Part shown: positions 30,301 to 42,776 of the stretch, in pieces
Position numbering within the stretch: the stretch's first letter is position 1
How the letters are laid out: every line of letters begins with the position of its first letter
Assembly: GCA_964019425.1 (NCBI GenBank)
Contig: OZ025807.1
Coordinates: 678,823-742,822, forward strand
From: Flectonema sp. DT1601
Lineage: Eukaryota; Euglenozoa; Diplonemea; Diplonemida; Diplonemidae
DNA: 64,000 bases
Direction of reading: 5' to 3'
Notes under the pieces: generated by a model
Seen by the model: only the letters and a program-made list of their open reading frames with translations
Told to the model about the DNA's origin: nothing
Databases searched by the model: none
Program-made: the position numbers and the translations under genes

Positions 30301-33300
30301 TTTTGATATTCTCACAATTAGAAGTTCTTTTTCGTTGTAGCACATCAACTCATAATCTCTTAAACAGAAGCATGAGTATTGTTCAGATGACTAGGCAGCT
30401 TAATATAACTGAAAACATTCGAAGAACAATAATCGCATATGCAACTTGCTGTACTGCAATTGCTTTATTCGTTGGAGCAGTTCTGAGTTCCAACACCTAT
30501 CGATCATCTCTTCTAAGTACGCCGTATGCATTATTTCTCGGCGTATACATGTTCGCTCCTGCATTTGGAATTAAAAGCGTAAAAGTAATACATAGCCTTA
30601 TTCAGTGGTATTCGTTCCTATGCTGTATTTCGTTTATTGTTTTTCAGTTACCTGTGGTTCAGGAAAACATAACTGATGCTCTTGGTGATCCTTTAGTAGA
30701 ATATATAGGGCTTAGGGTTGCTAGTGGTAACTTGTTAGGAGTTTTATGGACTCATACTCTTGTGTATATTGTCGCACTTTTAAATAGTAATTCTCTTAAG
30801 TGGGAGCAATCGCAAAACGGTCAGCAGCATTCAGGATATTCGTTGTTTTCGGATGCTGCAGTGAACTGTCCTACTCGTGAATTGGCTTTTACATTAGAAT
30901 ACGCAAAGTTTACGATAAAATGGATGTTCATAAAATTAAAGACCGGTTTTTACGATTTTGGATCTCATCCTGAGAAATTTGCCAAAAGATATGCCTACGG
31001 CCTAACCCTGTTTAGTTTATTACTTCTCATATCACTGATCCCTCATACTGTTTTAGCACTTATTTGCTTGGTAGTAATGATAGCGTGCCATCGCATAGGT
31101 AGAGCAGGTATGGGTCTTCCATTACCGTTTTGCTCATCTGTATCTCGTTGGTTTGTTGTGTTCTTAGTTACTTGGACTGGTTTATGTTTGCAGTACTTAT
31201 TATATTTGGGACTTCCTCCGTCATTCGACGAAACTGAATTTTGGATGTTAGGATATGGTAATGACACATCGTATGAAGAACATTACGTCCCTTATAACTT
31301 TACAGAACTTGGTGACTATCGAGACTACCTAAACGTTGATGTCACTCCAGTTGTTCTTGCCGCACAAGCATTCGTCGTCATGTGTGTTGTCGCTCAATGG
31401 GGAGTCTTAAAGAGAGATAAGTTAGCTGGAATAAATCCTTACCTCAAATATCAAGAATCACTACTAACCACAAGCGCTATCTTGTATGAAAAACGAAAGC
31501 AATTCAGAGATGCGAGAAGAGCAATATGGGCAATATATGGGTCTGGGGTACTAGCAGAAAGAGTACCGTACCCATTAGGCGACTTACACTCAATAGCAGT
31601 ATCATCAGGGTTACCTGTAACTGGTTGTGGTTGTTCTGCATGTACACATGCACCATCGAGATTAGTCTTACCTGAAAAGGACTTTACGAGTTCATCTCAT
31701 GGAACCCGAACACCCTTCGATCATATTCGATATTTTGTATGCATTACTTTACCATACTTAACTATAACAATGATATTTATTGATGGAGCAAGGTCTGCAG
31801 ATATAGGAATTATTGATTGCAGTAAAATCTTTTTGAGTATTGCATTTTTTCATCTTTGCGACAACTTGAAATGGCGTGGATCACATCTTTGGAGATGGAT
31901 ATTGCGTACATATGGTCTCTTTCTGTTTACATCTTGTGTGTTATCATTTCCAGAAGTCACTCCACGACTAGCGGACTCAACTGCATCAGAATTGAAGCGC
32001 CACCTAGCAGTAAAAGATTATGCGATGCATGGAGCAGTTATGGTCTTAGCATACTTAATGGGACTGCTATTCGACAGGCAAGATTGGGCATTCATACTTT
32101 ATAGAGATCAACAGCTTCAGATCCAATCTCGAGACACGGGAGAAAAGATTCAGCAAGAATGGTTGGTACGTCTTGATGAGAAAAAAAGACTTTTAGTTCA
32201 AGCAAAAGAAAAACGAAGGATAAAACTGATATCTGTGAAGGCAGGTTGTTCTTCAACAGACGTTACTATCTGCCCACGATGTGCAAGAATGCCAAATGAC
32301 GATTTGTGTGAAGACTGCGAAGTAAGTCTTCGAAGAACTAATTTCTCTCAGAGTTTCGCATCCTCAAGTAGGTACACAGCTATGTCACAACCAAATCACT
32401 CAATCGGTCCCAGGCCAATTGAATCTGGTCAAGGTCTTTCTTTACTTGAAGAAAAATTAATCGCAGAAGGGTACATCGGACGCAGCAAATTCAGCACCTT
32501 AGCTGTAACAGTCGAACAACCACGTGATGAAGTATCAACTTGCTCATCATCAACGATACTATCAGTCGCGTGGGATGAAAGTAAAGAATCTAGTAAGGAT
32601 ACTTCACCAAGACAACAACAAAAGAATACTCTATTCGGTAATCGAATAGGAATACGTGGAAGTAATGATGCTGTACCAACAAATCAATCAATTTCAACTA
32701 TAACAATGGGTGGAAGGCATCAAAATGGTAAAACAATTAAAAGGACTACACACACTGACCAACCTGAAAGAGTTATTGTACTCAGAAATGATGATACAAA
32801 TTCATCTGCGAAGAGGGTTTCTGTTCATGAAGATGAGTTTTCTTCAACTGTTCCATATCTTCACGTCTTGAATAGACTTGTTGATGTTCTTACAAAGTAC
32901 TTACAAGAACATAGTATTCCTTATCCCATTAAACAGACAGGTCGCTACGACGGGTCGTTACACGCTCTTCGATGGTTTGCGGCTTCTCACACTGATATAG
33001 CTTGTTATTTACTTTTTATATCAAACTTTTTAGTGAATCCGTGCGTAATGAATTTACCACCAGTGGTATCAATGTTAGTCTATGCTTTAATACTATATCC
33101 TAGGCCTCATGTGCTGTATTGGAGAGTGAGTCTCCATTATCTGTACTTTTTAATTATCATCAAATCGGCAGCTCTCTCTATTCTAAAAGGACCTTTTGAT
33201 GATCTGCAGATTAGGTTTCCGTTCTTGTTCGGTCAAGTTACGTCTTTTTTTAGTGGAGTTTATATTGAATTGTTGTCCATTCTTGCGATTATCGGACACA

Positions 33301-36047
33301 GATACATGCTTCGAACACTTGGACTATGGTCAGACATCAGTCTGTATTGTCACTACGAATTAACAAAACAAGATGGAAAGTTTCCTTTGGCTACAAATTC
33401 TCTTTTCGCACCTCAAGAAGTTACGATCACGCAGCTTTGTTGTGAAGAAGTTTCCAGTGGGAAATTAATAGTCAGTGAATCGTCACTTGTAACATATTCA
33501 ATTGGTGTTGGCTCTGGTATGCTATTAAAGCAAACAGATGATCACGAGCCTCGCATCGTTACTCATTTAATATACAACTGCGAGGAAAATACTCTACGAG
33601 ATCAAGATGGCTGCGGGGGTAAGATACCTGAAAATGAACTGGGAGAAGCACTGTCTTTGGTATGTTAATATTTGTCAGTTAAATGAGAAAAAATTATACA
33701 AAAAACAAACAACCAGGTTGGTAACATGGCTGAACGTGCTCAAGTTGATCATGATATACCAGTACTTGGAGGGTCTGCTGTTGCTGGTGCGAATGCTGGG
33801 ATTTTTGATGATGAGGATCGGTTATGGTGGCTACCAGAGAAAGTAACGATGTTCTACTTAAATGTGTTTGCAAACCAAATGAAAACTGGAGTTGATTCCT
33901 ACCTAACGATGTTTACAATTGAATTGATTTCATTCGTCATGTTTATATTTTCATTTTATTCAATAATCGACAACTCATCCAGTAATGACATCGCCTCGAG
34001 CATTAGTAACAACATGCTACCCGGTACCTTAGTACTGGCTCAATTAGGTTTGCTTATGCTTATTATTCTCGATAGACTGGTATATTTACATAAGGCTGTT
34101 GAAGCAAAATTCGCTCTTCAAATAATACTAACTGGTGTTTATTTGGGATTATTTTGTAAATGGAATAGTGATAAGTTAACGACAGAGGTAGAAACTCAGC
34201 ATAGTATTGTTTCGTATACTACGGGTTCCCAATCTAGAATTGTTGCATCGTTGATGGTTTCTAAAATTTTATATTTGATGGTGAGTGCGAGACAGATACG
34301 CGAGGGATACCCAGAGTTGTCAAAACTGTTTGCGTTTCAAGATGTGCATCACCCAGTTTTCTTTCATATTTATAACCTATCAAGGACAATACCTTTTGTG
34401 CATGAACTTAGAGTCGTTCTCGACTGGACGTTTACTAGTACTACACTTAAGTTTAAGTGGTGGGTCAAGCTTCAGGATATTGTACACGAGCTTTACGTTG
34501 CTCGTTGTGATCGTGAGCATACTCGTCTTCTTAATCGTTCCGCTGGTAAAACAAAAAAGTATCCCGCTTCTCAAAGAATATTGCAAGGATGTTTCCTTCT
34601 TACTATTCTAATCGTTATTATATTTTTTCCTTTAATGTATTATTCTTCGTTTTCACCGGCGTTGACGAGCAATCATGTTGAACACATAAAGTTATCGATT
34701 AGCATTGTTGGAGCGCCTCCTTTTTATACCGGAAGAGAAGCACTTCCGGTAACAAATAGAAGAGATTTGAGTAATTCGATTATGAAGAAAATTCAACTGA
34801 CGAGACCAACATTGTTGGGATTTGATTATCAAGATCGACAAATCCAACTCGTTGAGTTACCAATTTCATCTCAAACAGTCTGGTGGATAACACGTGAAGG
34901 ACGGTTGAGTGCAATGTCCAATCTTTGGAATTTCACTCAAGCGCTATCAGTTCTTCAAGTCTACAGTGACGGCAGAAATAATCTAACTCTTGATGAAGCA
35001 AGACTAATGACGCCAAAGAGTCCTCTTGGGTCTAAACTGTGTCCTCTGTCTAGAGTTCCTGATTGTAAAAGTAATAAAGACCTCGTCGTGATGCAATGCT
35101 GCTCGGGGATATCACTTTGGGAATCTCTTTGTGGTGGACCAGATCAAACACACATGGATATACTTGATGAAGATATAGTGACAAAAGCTTATGCAAAAGG
35201 TGTGTTTAATATGCCTCATCCGGTCGACATTCAACTGGATATAGAAATTACTCGCTCCGCTGCTTCTGATGCATCTCTCTTAAGTCTAACAACATCGATG
35301 ACTTATACCCTCCCACCTGCTGCTCGCATCGCTATTGCTGTTGCTCTTCGTGATGAGATTAGGCAAGAGATGAGTTTTCCTAATTTTTATTCACCGTTTT
35401 TATTTAATAGAAGGCAATTACTAAAATTGTACACGCCGGAAGGATATGCTCAGATTGAGTGTAAGTTTGCTTTAGAACCTGGAATTAATCAAAATAATTG
35501 TACTGCCAGTGAGAAATCAAACGGAACTTGCTCTCATGGCTTCAGTAGTTTTAGCACAAGCCTTGTGTGTGATGGGTTGTTTCAAAATGGAAATCCGCTT
35601 GATGTTGGATTTTCGTTTTCTGAAGTAGAAAATTCATGTTTTAGTCAAAGTAAGTATTTTCGTTACTCTGGATGTCCGACTTATGATTCCACAGAACACA
35701 AATCAAATTCTCAACTACGACCTCTTTACATAGTAACCGCCTCCGATAATGTTGCTGACAACAGTGGTTGGGGTGCTCTACTTGCATCGTTTTCCATAGC
35801 CGCATTGTATACAACTTTCGTACTAGCTATAGGAAGGATTATTAGGGGAATGTTTGTTGGATCTGCTCACAGAGTTGTGTTAGAAGACATGTTGGATCCA
35901 AGACCTGTAGAATATATAGTCAGATGTATGCACTATGCTAGATGCGAAGATGATCTCGTACTTGAGGCAGCATTGTATCAGGAACTCATGAGACTGTATC
36001 GGTCTCCTGAAAGTCTTCTTGAATTCACTGCTACTAACGTAGTTTAA
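27356..36047 (+). CDS. PIEZO: Piezo mechanosensitive ion channel, three exons
   Basis: Exons 27356-27889, 27966-33659 and 33717-36047 join in phase 0 into about 2850 residues, close to animal Piezo1/2 (about 2500-2750). Piezo forms a trimeric, membrane-tension-gated cation channel. The N-terminus aligns with the first Piezo helices (SLLRLNLVSTIYVFCFMI). Dozens of membrane segments follow in four-helix sets. A large cytosolic insert (about 32100-32900) is charged, with CxxC pairs (CPRCARMPNDDLCEDCE). The conserved PF(x2)E(x6)W motif is intact (PFVHELRVVLDW, near 34392). An extracellular cap with Cys and sequons precedes the last helix. The C-terminus (MLDPRPVEYIVRCMHYAR...LEAALYQELMRLYRSPESLLEFT) matches the Piezo C-terminal domain closely. 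The first ATG after an in-frame TAG is 27356. Both introns are short (76 and 57 bases). Confidence 0.95.
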
Positions 36048-36910
36048 AAAATAGTTCTTTTCCCCCTTTTCTTTTGCGCTTGTTTAAGACTTTCTACTTT
36101 AAGCTTATTTTCCCTCTTTTTTTTCTCACGTTCCTTGGTGATCGTCAAGGTAGAAGCATTGAGGCCACAGATCTTTGTATGCCCAATGTCGAAACTAACA
36201 AAATAATCTTCCAGAATTTTGGTTCAATCTACTACTGCAGTATTGGGAACACCGAAAAGAGCTACCTGGTGCTCTTTGAGAGTCTACGTAACTGGTACTT
36301 GGTAGATTGTTATACGTGACAACTAACTAACGTTTTTTTTTTTTTTTTTTTTGATCATGTTCACTGAGCCCCTCAATAGTTTGCTTCCCACGAAATCTAT
36401 TTCTGTAAAGGAGTATTGTGTATGGTGCACATGGGACTATTTGGAGAAGGTAACCAGCTTGGTGAATACTCTGGATGAACATCCCGCCGTCCGTAATTTA
36501 TTTTCTGGGCTTGTTGTCGAGATCAAAGGAGTGAGTTTCGTTTTATTTTTATTTTTTTGTTAATTTTATATAGAACTTGAGAATCTGTAAACTAATCATG
36601 AATTTTATTTTTTATGATGACCTCGCTGACTTACGGCGAATACAACCTTATTGTAGATAACGAACATAGCTTTAGGTTATCAATCTTTCTTTCTTTCTTT
36701 TTTTGAAAAAAGAAAGTAGCTCTCTTTAATGTAGCTGAGGAATAGATAGTTTTTTATTTTAGTTTGATCATTTAAAAAAAGAATTGGCTTTATCATAAAC
36801 TATACAGAAAATAATAATGTAACACTGTGATGTTTTGTTCTGTGTACGAAAACTCGTGAACTGACTTAAACTGATAAAGCTAAAGGAGGTTTACGTGCTT
36901 GTTAAATGCC

Positions 36911-36942
<32 letters not shown>

Positions 36943-37982
36943 GCCAATACGGACTCTTATCTGGCTTCATAGTTTCGTATATGGAATATTACCAAACGAT
37001 TGCAAACCTCATTTCGCAAGTGATGAGGATTTTTTTTTTTCAAACAAAAAGATATAAAACTACCGTTTTCATTCTGGCATTTAAGTAATCAACATCCTGT
37101 CGATCTGTGTAGATAACTTAGTGAAAGCAGAATTTGTTAAAAGTTTCCCACTTATCTTGTTTCTTAGATGAATTTCTTTTACAATAAACTCATACAGCAA
37201 CTTTCAATGAAAGAAACGTGTTGATCATTTCATTTGTTACTTTGCAGGTGAAGGCTCTCTCTTCGATTCGTATTTAATCATAATTGGAAGAGAGAATTTT
37301 AAAAAAATAAATAAAAAAAACAACTCTGTCCTGTTCATAGGTCAATCTGCAAGAAATGAATAAACTGGTTTTTCACAATTGTCTTTTGTTAATCATTTTT
37401 TTTTTTTTTTTTGTTTTTTTTTTTGGTTTTTTTAAATTCCCATACTTGCGTACTTCATGCAACTAGAAAAAACATCCCTACGGAACATTATTTTTTTTTC
37501 CTTTTCACCCCACTCCCCTTCTTTCTTTTATTGTTTTGCTGTAGTGCGTTAGGTTATGGCGATACGTTGTGGCACTTCACAATCCAAAAAACCGTAAAAT
37601 AAAATAAAATATTTCTATTCATTAATTCTTTGTCTCCATAGTATTCAATTTGTATTCTGGTGTAGGTTATTATTTTATTCTTAATTAGTTGATCTGCTTG
37701 CATAGCTGTCCAATGGCAGCTTGATGCATGAAATTTTTCATTTTTTTTTAAATTTTTATTATTGTTTTGTTATTTTTGAAACATAATTAATCCTTCTACA
37801 GAACTGTTGAAAAGTTAAATTGGGCGGAAGATGAACAGACGAAAATGGAAAGGAAGAGATTGCCGTGTAGTTCAGGTTTTAGTGTTTTTTGATTATTCTT
37901 AAAAAATGTTATTTTATTTTCTGTTCAAAGGCAAGCTAGTAAATCGTACCGCCTTTTTGGTGGTGAAAAACAAAAAAAAAGA
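36048..37982. other. Spacer between Piezo and LYS2 genes
   Basis: No supported gene. It holds a hairpin AAAGAGC/GCTCTTT (36256-36277), a 22-base T run (about 36333-36352), a 28-base A run (36911-36938), T runs near 37400, and an acceptor-like ctgttcaaag (37930). Short ORFs at 36074 and 36357 lack recognisable content; the latter (about 60 residues, MFTEPLNSLLPTKSISVKEY...) cannot be excluded as a small gene. Confidence 0.5.
36256..36277. other. Hairpin in Piezo 3' region
   Basis: AAAGAGC (36256-36262) and GCTCTTT (36271-36277) form a perfect 7-bp stem with loop TACCTGGT. A second weak stem (TCTAC/GTAGA) follows. It lies about 210 bases after the Piezo stop, probably in the 3' UTR. Confidence 0.3.
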
Positions 37983-40900
37983 ATGCTTCGAACTCACAAC
38001 ACAGCTGCGTCTATCCAACAGGAGAAGTACCTGCAACTCGAACAAAGTTTTTCAGAGCATCAACTGAGAAATGGAGAACAGATTCAGGCCGGATTCAGTT
38101 TGGGTCGAAGGATTAGATGGAGAGAAGGAAAAAGAGTCGACCTGTCTGCTTTGAAGAGAGCAATCGGAAATGTGTTGCAAAGATCTCCAATTCTTCAGTG
38201 CTCCTTCGCCGATCAGACAAGCAACAAGTTCGGCGAACCAACTTGTGAAACCTTACAGCCTCCTTTTAGCAAGAAATATATAATGCAGAGACAGGAATGG
38301 GATCCTTCTAAGGTTGAGTCATTTATTCATTTCCAAACAGTAGCTGAAGACTGTACTGACTTAATGCAACCGTGTACTAATTGGTTATTGAAACCATTTG
38401 AAATGCAGTCTAGTGAACCTCTTTTACGATTTGTTATTCTTCGAAGAAATGGAAGTAGTCAAATAGAAGAATTACTTATTGTAGGTCACAGATCTGTATT
38501 AGATGCTTGGTCAATGGAATGGGTTGTTCAAGAAGTAGTTCAAGTCTACGAACAGTTATTAACTCCACAGGGAAGTCAACTTCTTGGTATGGTAGCTCAA
38601 TTAGTAAACAATGATACTTTTGGTAAACCATGTAGTGACAATCAATTCTGTGAGTCAGATGAGTTTCGTTCTGCAGTTTCATTTTGGGCATCTCAGCTAT
38701 CCGCAGCTATGCCTGTTGTTCAAGTTCCTACAGACCGTCCTAGACCGCAGTGTATCTCTATGAAACAAGCTAGATTTTCTTATGTTTTACCAAATGGTCA
38801 AACTACTCAAGGAATTCGTAAGTTAACAGTAAACTCAACTCAGGGTGTTCATAGTTTGTTAATTTCAACATTCGTCACTTGGTTGTCAAGAATGACTGCA
38901 GAGAAAGACATCGTTATTGGAGTGTTAACTAACTTAAGAAGAGAAGGTCACGAATCAACAATTGGACCACTAACCAATCGAATCCCTTTAAGAACTGATC
39001 TCTCAGACACAGAAGATCGTCACTTGACTTTCAGAGAAATAATGTCAAAGGTTGGATCTTCATTAGGAAATGTAATGGCACACAAACACGTTGAGTTTGA
39101 ACAGGTCATTGAGAGTCCGCTTATGCAACAGACGTTAGCAAAGAGTAAAACAACATTGTTAGGAGGAACTATGCAAGATCAAGATCCTGATGCATTATCA
39201 CCATTATTCAAAGTATTGTACATTATGGATGATCAACTTACTCCACCATTAAAACGTGATCACCTCTCATGGAGTTCTGTTGACAGTCTTCAAGTTGTTG
39301 GTTCTGCTTTAGCTCCTTACGACTTGACTCTTCGTGTTAATCAGCGTTGGGACGGAGGAATTGAATTTGTGTTTCTGTACAACGCTCAACTGTTTACTCG
39401 TCCATTCATTGCTTCCTTGATGGATAATTATGTTCATCTACTTCGTCAAGTTGTAGCTGACCCAGGACAGAATATGTACAAATATTCTCTCGTCACTCCA
39501 TCTGCGAAAGAAATCTTACCTGACCCAAAGCGTCCACAAGATGAGGGATGGCCTGGTGCACTTGTTAACATATTTGGTAAGAACGCTCAAGACTTCCCAA
39601 ATCAACTAGCGATTGAGTACGAAGGTCATCCTGGAGCTGATGGTAAAGTAACACCAATTACTTTAACATATCATGAATTAAACACTGCTGCTAATAAGTT
39701 AGCAAACAAATTATTCTCAAGTGGAGTATCAAAGGGAGACGTCGTTGGTATCTACGGATTCCGAAGCCCTGCAGTTGTAGTAGCCATCATGGCTTTGTAC
39801 AAGTGTGGAGCTGCCTACTCAATGATGGACCCTCAGTATCCTGGTGAACGTGTTGTAACTTGTATGAAGATCGCTGGTATCAAAGGATGGATTCGAATTA
39901 ATGAAGCTCCAGTTGAACCAAATGATGTGTCGGAGTACCTCGATAACTTAGGTTTGAAAATGAGAGTAGTGCTACCGCAGCCAAAGTCGAGTGACTTTAA
40001 CGACAAGTTTGCGGAATACGCATCTGATGCTGGACCAAATGTTGAGATTTGTAAAAGTGACACTGCTGTTGTAACCTTTACTTCAGGTTCAACAGGTATT
40101 CCTAAAGGTGTTCAGGGAAGACAATCATCACTCACGACCTTTTACCCATGGCTTGGTGAAACATTCAACATCACATCAACAGACAGATTTGGTATGTGCT
40201 CTGGTATTGCACATGATCCTCTACAAAGAGATATCTTTACTCCTCTGTTCTTTGGGGCATCAATTTACATCCCTGACCAGAATACTATCAGTACTCCAGG
40301 TTGTCTTGGTAAGTACATGAAAAAGAATCAAATTACTGTTTGTTGTTTTACTCCAGCCTTAGGACAAATCCTTGTGGCAGCACCTGAGGTAATGCCTGAA
40401 TTGAGATTCGTTATGTTTGTTGGTGATATGTTAATTAAGAGAGATGTAAACAGACTCAGAACACTCGCTCCAAAATGTCGCATTATCAACATGTGGGGTA
40501 CTACAGAAACATCAAGAGCAGTTGGTTACTACGATTTATTACCTGACACTCCTATTGATCATCTTAAGGAAGTAATCCCTTGTGGAAAGGGAATGAAAGA
40601 TTGTCAAATGATACTTTTAAACCCACTCGGAACCCCAGCAGGAATTGGTGAAGCAGCTGAGATCTACATGAGATCATGTCATTTAGCGAAGGGTTACCTA
40701 GGCCTTCCTAAAGACACAGCTGCTAAGTTCATTCAATCACCTTTTAGTGATAATGAAACTGATAAATGGTATCGATCAGGTGATTTAGGTCATTACTTAG
40801 CTGATGGAACTGTTGAATGTCTTGGTAGAGTTGATGATCAAATTAAAATCAGAGGATTCAGAATTGAATTAGGAGAAATTAACGCAAAGCTATCCCGTCA

Positions 40901-42776
40901 TGAGGAAGCTAAGGAGAATGTTACCGTCGCTAAAACTATTGGTGACGAGAAGGTCATCGTCAGCTACGTTGTACCTACCGACTCTGTTCTGAAGTCTCTT
41001 AACTTCGATTCTGCTAAGGATGTGAAGGCTCTTGGACGTAAGTACAGAGAGTTCCTTAAATCTAAAGTACCACACTACATGGTTCCATCTCATATTGTTA
41101 TACTACAGAGGATGCCGTTAACTCCTAACGCAAAGATTGATCACAAAGCACTCCCACAGGTCGACCTTACTGCAACTGATGAAGATGAGACCGCATTGGC
41201 TGCTCTTGTTGAGTCCATGACGGAAGTAGAGAAGCAGGTTTTTGATATTTGGAGCACTCATCTGAAGGGTTGCCGTTCAGCTATTCAAACAAAGGAAGAC
41301 AGTTTCTTTGATTTGGGAGGTCATTCTCTTTTAGCGACGGTAGTGACGATGGAATTGAACAAAAAGTTTGATTGCTGTCTACCTCTGAACGCGTTATTCT
41401 CTACTCCAACACTGTCTGGAATGGCTACTTCTGTAATGTCTCAGGGAAGTGATGCTGAAGTAGTTGTACGCGACTTTATGTTGGAAGCTCATCTTCCTTC
41501 TTGTATTTCTGTTGAGAATGTGGGACCTGACCCTCAGTCACCTCCAGCAATTCCAAATGGAGTATTCATTACAGGAACACCTGGTTTCTTAGCTACTTTT
41601 ATTCTAATTGATATTCTTCAACAAACAACTGGTCCAGTTTATTGTTTAGTTTGGTCACAAACGGATTCACCATCTGATGCTGACTTTGCACACGCTCGCA
41701 ATCGTATCGAATCAATGTTAAAGGCGACATTAACTTGGAAAGAAGAATACGGAGAAAGGATTGTACCTTGTCTGGGTGACTTATCAAAACCTAAATTAGG
41801 ATTGTCACCATCACGTTGGGAAGAGGTCTGTGACAGAGTCGATTTAGTCATCCATTCTGGAGCAGTAGTCCATTGGTTGTTTCCTTATGAGAAGATGAAG
41901 GCTGCTAATGTTGAGGGTACAATTGAAGTGTTAAAGCTTTGTTGTACTAAGAAATTAAAAGTTTTATCATTCATTTCTACAACTAACGTCTATGAAGCAG
42001 AATACTGTAAACACGACAAAATAACTGAGGACACTGAATTAGAAACCGGAAGAGGTCTCACTGGTGGATACACGCAGTCTAAATGGGTTGCTGACAAGTT
42101 AGTGATGAATGCTGCAAAGAGAGGACTACCAGTCATGTCTTTAAGACCGTCATTTATATCTGGTGATTCAAACACTGGTGCATGGACCACAGATGATTTC
42201 TTAGTCAGACTCATCAAGGGATGTATTCAGTTAAAGGCGTACCCTAAGATCGATCCCCTCAAGGGAATAGACATGTCTCCAGTGAACTGGATGTCTGCCG
42301 CATCTGTTAGAGTATCATTCAATCCTGAATGCAGAGGAAAACATTTCAATTTAATAAACGATAAACCAGTGGCATACTGCTCACTGTTTAAACTCTGTGT
42401 TGAACAGGGTTACGAAATGGAGGAAATTTCGTACGGTGAATGGCGTCAAAGACTCCTTGATACATCAGCAAAGGGTGACGACAATGCGTTGTCGGCAATT
42501 ATTTCTCATTTTACTGAGGATTGGGAAGCAGGTTTACGTACATCTCAAGTTCACGACAAACAACAACTTACGAATGCGATTGCGGGATCACCGAACTGCG
42601 ACTTCCCAGACATGGACTTGGCACTTGGTCAAGCTCTCTGCTACCTAGTAGGATCAGGCTTTGTCGAGCCCCCTCCTGGTGGTTTAAAAGTAAAAGAAAA
42701 CGTTCCTTGGAAAGCACTATTCGAGCGTAATGAAGTTAATATGATCACCAGAGCAAGGAGATCTACGACGAAGTAA
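37983..42776 (+). CDS. LYS2: L-2-aminoadipate reductase (LYS2-type)
   Basis: This 1597-residue single-exon enzyme activates alpha-aminoadipate as an adenylate, loads it on a phosphopantetheine arm and reduces it with NADPH to the semialdehyde, a step of fungal-type lysine synthesis. Domains: condensation-like N-terminus (1-480) whose HHxxxDG motif reads HRSVLDA, so probably inactive; adenylation (from about 540; TFTSGSTGIPKGV at 698, GIAHDPLQRDIFTPLFFGA, MWGTTET, YRSGDLG, KIRGFRIELGEI); carrier (about 1112; DSFFDLGGHSLLA); thioester reductase (from about 1195; FITGTPGFLA, STTNVYE, GGYTQSKW with the Tyr-Lys pair). SLTTFYPWLGETFNIT and the SGIAHDPLQRD block are typical of Lys2, not of ordinary NRPS. 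It needs a phosphopantetheinyl transferase, not seen here. Longer than yeast Lys2 (1392). Confidence 0.95.
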   Translation: MLRTHNTAASIQQEKYLQLEQSFSEHQLRNGEQIQAGFSLGRRIRWREGKRVDLSALKRAIGNVLQRSPILQCSFADQTSNKFGEPTCETLQPPFSKKYIMQRQEWDPSKVESFIHFQTVAEDCTDLMQPCTNWLLKPFEMQSSEPLLRFVILRRNGSSQIEELLIVGHRSVLDAWSMEWVVQEVVQVYEQLLTPQGSQLLGMVAQLVNNDTFGKPCSDNQFCESDEFRSAVSFWASQLSAAMPVVQVPTDRPRPQCISMKQARFSYVLPNGQTTQGIRKLTVNSTQGVHSLLISTFVTWLSRMTAEKDIVIGVLTNLRREGHESTIGPLTNRIPLRTDLSDTEDRHLTFREIMSKVGSSLGNVMAHKHVEFEQVIESPLMQQTLAKSKTTLLGGTMQDQDPDALSPLFKVLYIMDDQLTPPLKRDHLSWSSVDSLQVVGSALAPYDLTLRVNQRWDGGIEFVFLYNAQLFTRPFIASLMDNYVHLLRQVVADPGQNMYKYSLVTPSAKEILPDPKRPQDEGWPGALVNIFGKNAQDFPNQLAIEYEGHPGADGKVTPITLTYHELNTAANKLANKLFSSGVSKGDVVGIYGFRSPAVVVAIMALYKCGAAYSMMDPQYPGERVVTCMKIAGIKGWIRINEAPVEPNDVSEYLDNLGLKMRVVLPQPKSSDFNDKFAEYASDAGPNVEICKSDTAVVTFTSGSTGIPKGVQGRQSSLTTFYPWLGETFNITSTDRFGMCSGIAHDPLQRDIFTPLFFGASIYIPDQNTISTPGCLGKYMKKNQITVCCFTPALGQILVAAPEVMPELRFVMFVGDMLIKRDVNRLRTLAPKCRIINMWGTTETSRAVGYYDLLPDTPIDHLKEVIPCGKGMKDCQMILLNPLGTPAGIGEAAEIYMRSCHLAKGYLGLPKDTAAKFIQSPFSDNETDKWYRSGDLGHYLADGTVECLGRVDDQIKIRGFRIELGEINAKLSRHEEAKENVTVAKTIGDEKVIVSYVVPTDSVLKSLNFDSAKDVKALGRKYREFLKSKVPHYMVPSHIVILQRMPLTPNAKIDHKALPQVDLTATDEDETALAALVESMTEVEKQVFDIWSTHLKGCRSAIQTKEDSFFDLGGHSLLATVVTMELNKKFDCCLPLNALFSTPTLSGMATSVMSQGSDAEVVVRDFMLEAHLPSCISVENVGPDPQSPPAIPNGVFITGTPGFLATFILIDILQQTTGPVYCLVWSQTDSPSDADFAHARNRIESMLKATLTWKEEYGERIVPCLGDLSKPKLGLSPSRWEEVCDRVDLVIHSGAVVHWLFPYEKMKAANVEGTIEVLKLCCTKKLKVLSFISTTNVYEAEYCKHDKITEDTELETGRGLTGGYTQSKWVADKLVMNAAKRGLPVMSLRPSFISGDSNTGAWTTDDFLVRLIKGCIQLKAYPKIDPLKGIDMSPVNWMSAASVRVSFNPECRGKHFNLINDKPVAYCSLFKLCVEQGYEMEEISYGEWRQRLLDTSAKGDDNALSAIISHFTEDWEAGLRTSQVHDKQQLTNAIAGSPNCDFPDMDLALGQALCYLVGSGFVEPPPGGLKVKENVPWKALFERNEVNMITRARRSTTK

